From an uncultured archaeon (GTDB taxonomy: Archaea; Thermoproteota; Nitrososphaeria_A; Caldarchaeales; Wolframiiraptoraceae), in contig CALKCF010000007.1 in assembly GCA_938083505.1 (NCBI GenBank), positions 118,715 through 182,714 on the forward strand: a stretch of DNA of 64,000 nucleotides, in the 5' to 3' direction. The notes under the pieces are model-generated. The model saw only the letters and a list, made by a program, of their open reading frames with translations. It ran no database searches and was not told the origin of the DNA. Position 1 is the first letter of the stretch. Each line of letters begins with the position of its first letter. Positions 58,838 through 64,000 of this stretch are shown piece by piece. A program made the position numbers and the translations under genes.

Positions 58838-61800
58838 TTGAGGAAACTCCTTAGCTTAGGAATAATCTTCCTGCTTCTTACTTCAATCCTAGCGAATTTT
58901 GTTCCCGCTCTTCCCATTGAAGCTCAACAGCAGAGCTATGGATGGAAAGATGAGTTTAACTATCGAGGTTTGGACGAGGTGCAGGAAATCAAGCTTGTTA
59001 ATGATAGGCAATTTACTTTTGATGGCGGAGATGATTTTTATCCATTATGGAGCCCCGATGGATCAAAACTCCTCTTCTTGCGCGCAGTACCTTCTCTTGA
59101 GGAATGGAATGCTTCTTTATGGATTTCAGACCTTAAGGGAAAATTAATTGGCCCAATGATGGGAACGGTACTCACTGATGTTGGATGGAGTCCAGATAGC
59201 ACCAAAATCGCTTATTCGTCACTCAAAGTGAGGTATTCAGTCAGGTATTCTTGGAACTATTTTTGGGATGAATTACACATTTTTGATACTTCGACATCGG
59301 AGGATAAGGTAATTCTGACTACAGGAAAGAATGAGACGATTTCTTATCGTCTTTTAGCCCCTACAAGAAGTTTGGATTGGTTACCAAGAGGTGGAGGAAT
59401 AGTGTTCACACATTTCAGCATGTTTCGGCCTCAATTACCATTTTTCGCGAAAAGTCAAATCAACATCATTAGTGAGGATGGAAAATATCTTAAAACTCTT
59501 GTGGAAAGGGATGTGAGAACCGACCTCAGCATTATAAGTGACCTATTTGTTAGCAGTAGCGGGGATATTATTGGATTTTCAGAAATTCGTTTCAGTGAAT
59601 TGCCTCTGCAACCATACTCCGAGTCGATTAATCGACTATGGCTTATGAATGTTGATGGAAGCAATCAGCAATTAATTTTAGAGCTTCCAAGCCATCCAGG
59701 CCTTTTTTCCCCAATAAAATCTATCAGCTTCTTAGATGAATCCAAGATACTCATTGAAAGATGGAATATTAGACTTCTTGAGGAGCCGCCTGGGAGAATG
59801 GATTTTGAAAAATTCGAAATCGGCATCATCGACATAAGCACCAAGAAATTTACATCACTACTAACGTTTTCCCTTGAAACAGTTCCTTTTAGCTTTATAG
59901 GAATTTCAAGAAAACAACCTTCATTTAACAATAAATTCCTTTATGCAAACATAACAACAACCGGTGATTACTCTGTGGAATATAGCATTTGGTTATTTGA
60001 TGTTAAAGACCATACTAAGAAAGTATTACTGTCTAAACCATTTAAAAGAGAGTGGTTAGAGAAATGGTCATTTCTCGTGCTATTATTTCTTTTTCACGGT
60101 GTTAGCGTAAGTCCTACTGGAGAAAGAATAGCCTACTTATATCCAGATGGTGAAGGTGAGCATATGAAGATCTGGGTAGCGGAGGTGGAAGGGCTTGCAC
60201 CTAAAGTAACGAGGCTTAATGTAGAAGTTGTTGATCCAAGTCCTCCAGATGGTGCTAGGAGAAGCCCACCAATAACTTTTAGGGCAAGGGTAACTTCTGA
60301 TGGCCAGCCTGTTCGGGATGCCTTCGTGACCTTCTACATGGGCGATGGCGGAACCAGTTATATTGGACAATCGAACATAAGAACGGATGCTAATGGCTAT
60401 GCTGAGGTTAGGGACTGGGATCCAAAATGGGATCATGAAGTAACATTTAGATGGTGGGCTGAAGCATGGAAGGAAGGATATGAAAGCGGAATATCGGAAA
60501 AGAGAAGTCTAATTTATGTTCCCGCATCTAAATTAGACATTACAGATATCGCTAGTGGTCCTTTTGGAGTTATAATCTTTAAGGTTAAGAATCAAGCGAC
60601 AAAAACGGTAAAGATAAACTCCTATGAGATATATGTAAATGATAAGAAGACAGGATGGAATGATAATGTATCTGAGGAATTGCCTAAAGGAGAAGAATAC
60701 TTATTTGTTACTCCCTTTTCTTTTAGCAGTTTAACTGAGGTAACGAAGGTAAAAGTAATAGTAAACTACAATGGGAAAGATAGTTGGTTAGAAGAGAGTT
60801 GGTCTGAGAGGGACGTTGAAGAAAGATTATTAAAGGCTAGAGATTATTTAAAGAATTTAGGTGTAAGGGATATACCTGAGGACATCCCAAAAATAAGCTA
60901 CCCAGCCAACGTGAAGCAACCATACTATGATTATGGAACAGATACCATATATGTACCAGTTAATTATACCCAGTCTGACTTTGTAATTTTGCACGAATAT
61001 GGACATTTTATCGAAGATAAGTGGTATTTGTTTAATATGCCAGATGATTGGGAGGGAGATTGCCAGAGAATTGGGAAAAAGAATGCTATGAAGGAGGGAT
61101 GGGCTCATTTTCTTGCCTCCCTTGCTCGAAATTCTCCAAAAATTCTTGAGGCGCAGCCTGTTGGAATTAATATGGATTTTGAAGACCCATTCTCTAATAC
61201 AATCTTTTGTGCTCATACAATGGATAAACGGCAAGAAAACGAAGCATGTGTTGTTTCAGTTGCAGGTATTTTCTGGGATCTTTATGACCCTGCTAATGAG
61301 GAGTTCGATCAACTTCAAATTTCACCAGAAGAGCTTGTATCTTTAATAAAAGAGAGTATGAAATGGAATAGTGAAGGGTTTAAAACATTTTACATCAATT
61401 TTAACGCCAAATATAGAGGAACCGATTTACCAGAAAAGCTTGATAAGTTATTACTGGAAGGATATGGCATCAGCTATATCAACCTGAAAACAGAATTTCT
61501 TGTAGCTTCACTTCACTCACCGGCAAATCTTCATGCATATGATTCTGAAGGTAAACATGTAGGAGTGAATGAACGGGGTGAAATAGAGATAGAGATACCG
61601 AATTCGTATTATACAGGTCCTGATGCTGAACCGGAGGAAATTATAATTTTCGGTCAAAGCGAGGGGATAACTTTTAAAATTGAGGGAATCGCTGAAGGTA
61701 ACTTCAGCCTATTAATAGAGCAGAAAAAGGATAATTACATAAAAAGAGTGGAGTACAGGAACATTTTTATCACAAACTCTACATATGCCATAGTTGAAAT

Positions 61801-62071
61801 AGGTCTTTCCAACCCTGAATATGTGATGTCCTTAGATTATGATAAAGATGGGATAATAGATGAGAAAAAGGTACCAAATGTGACAGAGGGGACTCTTCCT
61901 TCAGAAACGGTTGGACCATTTTTACTTTTGGAATGCTTTTATGTCTTTTTGACAATCGCTACAATAATCATTGCAGCTTTTTTAATACTAAAATTTAGAA
62001 AGAAGACTAAGATCAAGTCTGATAAAAACCGAGTAAATGAATTTAAATTCATCCTTTTAAGGACTTACTAA
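58838..62071 (+). CDS. Secreted, membrane-anchored TolB-like/HExxH metallopeptidase
   Basis: 1077 residues. Signal peptide 'LLSLGIIFLLLTSILANFVP'. About 45-420: TolB-like beta-propeller repeats ('YPLWSPDGSKLLFLR', 'DVGWSPDSTKIAYSS'). About 460-570: Ig-like fold ('DGQPVRDAFVTFYMGDGGTS'). 575-660: CARDB-like domain. 665-900: metallopeptidase with zinc motif HEYGH (719-723) in 'FVILHEYGHFIEDKW' and a likely third ligand in 'KEGWAHFLA'. Near the end a transmembrane helix 'LTIATIIIAAFLILKF' and basic tail anchor it outside the cell. TTG start preceded by AGGGGAG. Confidence 0.78.
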   Translation: MRKLLSLGIIFLLLTSILANFVPALPIEAQQQSYGWKDEFNYRGLDEVQEIKLVNDRQFTFDGGDDFYPLWSPDGSKLLFLRAVPSLEEWNASLWISDLKGKLIGPMMGTVLTDVGWSPDSTKIAYSSLKVRYSVRYSWNYFWDELHIFDTSTSEDKVILTTGKNETISYRLLAPTRSLDWLPRGGGIVFTHFSMFRPQLPFFAKSQINIISEDGKYLKTLVERDVRTDLSIISDLFVSSSGDIIGFSEIRFSELPLQPYSESINRLWLMNVDGSNQQLILELPSHPGLFSPIKSISFLDESKILIERWNIRLLEEPPGRMDFEKFEIGIIDISTKKFTSLLTFSLETVPFSFIGISRKQPSFNNKFLYANITTTGDYSVEYSIWLFDVKDHTKKVLLSKPFKREWLEKWSFLVLLFLFHGVSVSPTGERIAYLYPDGEGEHMKIWVAEVEGLAPKVTRLNVEVVDPSPPDGARRSPPITFRARVTSDGQPVRDAFVTFYMGDGGTSYIGQSNIRTDANGYAEVRDWDPKWDHEVTFRWWAEAWKEGYESGISEKRSLIYVPASKLDITDIASGPFGVIIFKVKNQATKTVKINSYEIYVNDKKTGWNDNVSEELPKGEEYLFVTPFSFSSLTEVTKVKVIVNYNGKDSWLEESWSERDVEERLLKARDYLKNLGVRDIPEDIPKISYPANVKQPYYDYGTDTIYVPVNYTQSDFVILHEYGHFIEDKWYLFNMPDDWEGDCQRIGKKNAMKEGWAHFLASLARNSPKILEAQPVGINMDFEDPFSNTIFCAHTMDKRQENEACVVSVAGIFWDLYDPANEEFDQLQISPEELVSLIKESMKWNSEGFKTFYINFNAKYRGTDLPEKLDKLLLEGYGISYINLKTEFLVASLHSPANLHAYDSEGKHVGVNERGEIEIEIPNSYYTGPDAEPEEIIIFGQSEGITFKIEGIAEGNFSLLIEQKKDNYIKRVEYRNIFITNSTYAIVEIGLSNPEYVMSLDYDKDGIIDEKKVPNVTEGTLPSETVGPFLLLECFYVFLTIATIIIAAFLILKFRKKTKIKSDKNRVNEFKFILLRTY

Positions 62072-62605
62072 CTTACTACAATTAAAAGTGAAAGCATATC
62101 TTGCATTTATTTGCTTTACTCCTCCTTCTCCCCGAAGGATAATGTAACACCTCATCGCGTCTTCACTCTTAGGGAATTCTATACTACAATTTTCACTATT
62201 ATTTCCCAATACACATTTGCTACAGTAAGATAATACTACAGGTCTGCAGGAATTCCAATGTTCTTTATGAATGTGTGTAAATCGTATTCTAATAACAAAT
62301 CCCAAAATAAAAATGGTCGTGAGAAAAATCACATATATCAAGGAAACTTCAGGTCTAATTGTTTTTAACTTTCTGTAAATTATGACTAAACTGCAAGCGA
62401 CAATGTATGTAGAGAAAAACCAAAAAGGAGGAAGTATGAACGATTTTTTATGCATTTCACTTAATACAGGAACTCCAAATATTAAAAGTAACACTGATGT
62501 CTCGATTATTAGTAAAAAAGTAAATGCTTTTATAAAAATATTGTTGATATTATCACCTTTATCCACAAATAGCCAAAAATTCACAGAAGAAAAAAATGAT
62601 TCCAA
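62057..62605 (-). CDS. Unrecognised membrane protein with a Cys-rich outer part
   Basis: 182 residues: three hydrophobic helices in the first 110 ('FTFLLIIETSVLLLIFGVPV', 'FWFFSTYIVACSLVIIY', 'VSLIYVIFLTTIFILGFVI') followed by a soluble tail with four or five cysteines ('SCRPVVLSYCSKCVLGNNSE', 'NCSIEF', 'MRCYIIL'). It converges on the metallopeptidase and overlaps it by 15 bases. No family known. Confidence 0.5.
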   Translation of the reverse strand: MESFFSSVNFWLFVDKGDNINNIFIKAFTFLLIIETSVLLLIFGVPVLSEMHKKSFILPPFWFFSTYIVACSLVIIYRKLKTIRPEVSLIYVIFLTTIFILGFVIRIRFTHIHKEHWNSCRPVVLSYCSKCVLGNNSENCSIEFPKSEDAMRCYIILRGEGGVKQINARYAFTFNCSKLVSP

Positions 62606-62898
62606 AATTTAATAAGAGGAGAAATACTATGATCTTGAGTAAATCTGGCTTTAAGAACTCCTTAACGGCTTTCCAACCCATAAACTCATCTAATTAAAAA
62701 TTACTTTAAAATTATAAAAATAGTGATGACTCCCTATATCCATTTGTTTGATGCATTCCTTAATTGAGGCATATTATATCCTATTGTGATCAAAATTAGT
62801 TTACCACGCTCTCAACATTCAAAACAATAAAATTCTAGTTAAATCGAATATGACTGCCTTACCAAGAAATGTTTTAAAGTATGTGATAGCTCATGAAA
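62606..62898. other. 293-base AT-rich gap before the insertion sequence
   Basis: No open frame or repeat of note; runs of A and T. It precedes the left end of the insertion sequence. Confidence 0.4.
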
Positions 62899-62915
62899 TG
62901 ATACTGTCCGGAATT
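62899..62915 (+). repeat. Left terminal inverted repeat of the insertion sequence
   Basis: TGATACTGTCCGGAATT; its exact reverse complement ends the element at 63809-63825. Confidence 0.85.
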
Positions 62916-62940
62916 TCTTAGTGAAAGACAAACTATTATC

Positions 62941-63624
62941 ATGGAATGGTTAAAGAAACTTGTCTCCAAATTGTTTAAATGGAATAGAGTTCCTCTAGAA
63001 ACTAAGTTGCAAGCGATAATAGATTGGCTTGAATGCTCCAGCTACAGGAAAGCCTCTAAAAAGCTTAGGTTGCAAGGTAAAAGGGCGAGCAAATCTTCCA
63101 TTTGGGAATGGGTCAATAAGCTTGCTAAAGCAATAGAGCTAAGAATTCCAAAAAAGGAGAGGGAATTTGTTGCCATGGATGAAACTTGCTTCAAAGCCAA
63201 TGGAGCTAAAGTCTTCATCTACTCTGCTTTGGATGTTGAGGAAAGAATTTGTCTTGGAGCTAAGGTATTTACCTCCAGGAATTATTTTACCACTAGCCTT
63301 TTCCTTGAGAAAGTTATGGTAGTATGCAAGAATAAGCCCACTTTCCTTGTTGATAAGGGTCCTTGGTATAAAGAGGTTTTTGAAAGCAGGCAAATTCCCT
63401 ACCAACATGTAACCTGGGGGAAGAGAAACCTGGTTGAGCGCTTCTTTGGTAGCTTAAAGCAAAGAACCAGGTTATTCTTCAACAACATCAATGTTAACTT
63501 CAAGCTTTTGCTTAAGCGCATGGAAGCTGGACTAAGAGATGGGGTAGCTATGCAGAGAATTGACCTCTTCCTAAAGCTATTTGTACATTGGTTCAATGAA
63601 ACAGGAAAGCCTAGAATGCCCTAG
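62941..63624 (+). CDS. tnp: IS6-like DDE transposase
   Basis: 227 residues. An N-terminal HTH-like part ('AIIDWLECSSYRKASKKL', 'SKSSIWEWVNKLAKAIEL') precedes the RNase-H-type catalytic core: first Asp in 'VAMDETCFKANGAKVFIYSA', second Asp in 'PTFLVDKGPWYKEVF', and Glu in 'RNLVERFFGSLKQRTRLFFN'. This pattern matches archaeal IS6-family transposases. The gene appears intact, so the element may still be mobile. Its end overlaps the zinc-finger ORF by 29 bases. Confidence 0.88.
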   Translation: MEWLKKLVSKLFKWNRVPLETKLQAIIDWLECSSYRKASKKLRLQGKRASKSSIWEWVNKLAKAIELRIPKKEREFVAMDETCFKANGAKVFIYSALDVEERICLGAKVFTSRNYFTTSLFLEKVMVVCKNKPTFLVDKGPWYKEVFESRQIPYQHVTWGKRNLVERFFGSLKQRTRLFFNNINVNFKLLLKRMEAGLRDGVAMQRIDLFLKLFVHWFNETGKPRMP

Positions 63625-63796
63625 CTGTAAAAGAAAAATTCCGGTGCAGGAGCTAGAGTTTATTCTAGATGGCTTAATCTGGGATCAAAAGGAGCAGAGA
63701 GTAAAGTTCCCATTTCCTGAGAAAAGGATGAAAGATATAATACGTTGTTTTCGTTGCCCTTTTTGTAAAGCTGAAATTCCAGTTGAGAAAGAATAA
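63596..63796 (+). CDS. Zinc-finger ORF inside the insertion sequence
   Basis: 66 residues from ATG 63596: 'LECPSCKRKIPVQELEFILD' and 'CFRCPFCKAEIPVEKE'. Two similar CPxC-x-IPV knuckles would bind a zinc ion, with a strand-rich stretch between. It overlaps the transposase end and lies wholly inside the terminal repeats, so it travels with the element. IS6 elements usually have only the transposase; this may be a DNA-binding helper. Confidence 0.65.
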   Translation: MKQESLECPSCKRKIPVQELEFILDGLIWDQKEQRVKFPFPEKRMKDIIRCFRCPFCKAEIPVEKE

Positions 63797-63808
63797 ATTT
63801 TATCATTC

Positions 63809-63825
63809 AATTCCGGACAGTATCA
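63809..63825 (-). repeat. Right terminal inverted repeat of the insertion sequence
   Basis: AATTCCGGACAGTATCA, exact reverse complement of 62899-62915. Confidence 0.85.
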
Positions 63826-64000
63826 ATATTCGTTAAGTTGAATTTAAATCTTTGAAAGGATGCTTGAGTACTTCTCCATTCTCATCATTTTCCCTCAGGC
63901 TGAATAAGCCAAGTCATCCAGCAAAGCTCTATGGGCATATAACCACAAGCCAAAACAACTTCTTCAGCTTTTTAATGAATTCAATATCATCGTTAACAAA

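Larger units (their letters stand above)
62899..63825. mobile_element. IS6-like insertion sequence, 927 bp
   Basis: Complete element with perfect 17-bp terminal inverted repeats (TGATACTGTCCGGAATT), one DDE transposase gene and one downstream zinc-finger ORF. No direct target duplication of the flanking 8 bases (TCATGAAA versus ATATTCGT) is visible, so the copy may be old or rearranged. Confidence 0.85.

Noticed and set aside
62891-63833. 8-base target duplication of the insertion sequence
   Set aside because: Flanks TCATGAAA and ATATTCGT are different.

Overview
The window is archaeal chromosome. It carries the archaeal Gln-tRNA amidotransferase GatDE, a group II chaperonin (thermosome), archaeal RNA polymerase subunit RpoK, a SecE-Spt5/NusG-L11-L1-P0 run, NurA/HerA, diphthine synthase, a nascent-polypeptide-associated complex protein, an aMBF1-like factor and an ESCRT-III/CdvB protein. 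Myo-inositol-phosphate synthase and an aKMT-like lysine methyltransferase hint at a thermophile. CdvB together with the translation and transcription genes points to Thermoproteota, most likely a Thaumarchaeota/Aigarchaeota-type lineage (Nitrososphaeria/Caldarchaeales). That placement is inference from gene content; no rRNA is present. TATA-like boxes, short leaders, TTG/GTG starts and ATGA-type overlaps are typical of archaea.

Layout. 1-9.8 kb, mainly minus strand: RNA m5C methyltransferase with a PUA-like partner, Ogg2-type DNA glycosylase, HerA and NurA, three related small winged-helix proteins, GatE and GatD. 9.8-32.5 kb, mixed strands: aminotransferase, methyltransferase, tRNA-Ala(TGC), a PTPS-related membrane protein, COG1709 regulator, a duplicated-domain protein, thermosome and rpoK, DUF763, inositol-phosphate synthase, PadR and Lrp regulators, HAD phosphatase, HDAC-like deacetylase, DUF99, sugar nucleotidyltransferase, a diphthine synthase fused to a DUF357-like tail, topoisomerase IA, cupin, RibL-like nucleotidyltransferase, CdvB, citramalate synthase, a frameshifted methylmalonyl-CoA epimerase and an aldo/keto reductase. 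32.6-45.5 kb: P0-L1-L11-Spt5-SecE-methyltransferase, argF, an ArsR-type HTH/ATP-cone/NrdD-like fusion, NAC, a PUA protein, HflX, aMBF1-like, XPF nuclease, a winged-helix/VIT-like membrane protein, DedA, and a DUF438-hemerythrin-PAS protein.

46.3-58.6 kb is the exceptional part: a 12.3-kb integrated element that I believe is a provirus or integrative plasmid. It is bounded by an exact 15-bp direct repeat. Just inside the repeats lie inverted 14-bp arms that would form a symmetric attP when the ends are joined. Rejoining the two chromosomal flanks across one repeat copy restores an uninterrupted 129-codon frame. The element carries a tyrosine recombinase (frameshifted just before its catalytic tyrosine), an EGH/cellulose-synthase-like glycosyltransferase, a shortened UDP-sugar dehydrogenase, a run of four overlapping tiny genes, a PD-(D/E)XK-like nuclease, a HAD hydrolase, an AbrB-type regulator, and two blocks of unrecognised proteins, several beta-rich, that look like a virion gene set ending in a truncated subtilisin-like protein. 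Several of its genes are damaged (integrase, a TGG-to-TAG change in a membrane-anchored protein, a helicase scrap, the subtilase), so the copy is probably decaying or defective.

Immediately right of the element lies a 1077-residue secreted, membrane-anchored protein combining a TolB-like propeller with an HExxH metallopeptidase. It is followed by a membrane protein and a complete IS6-like insertion sequence with 17-bp perfect terminal inverted repeats and an extra zinc-finger ORF.

I found no CRISPR array and no rRNA. All assignments come from reading motifs; no database search was possible.
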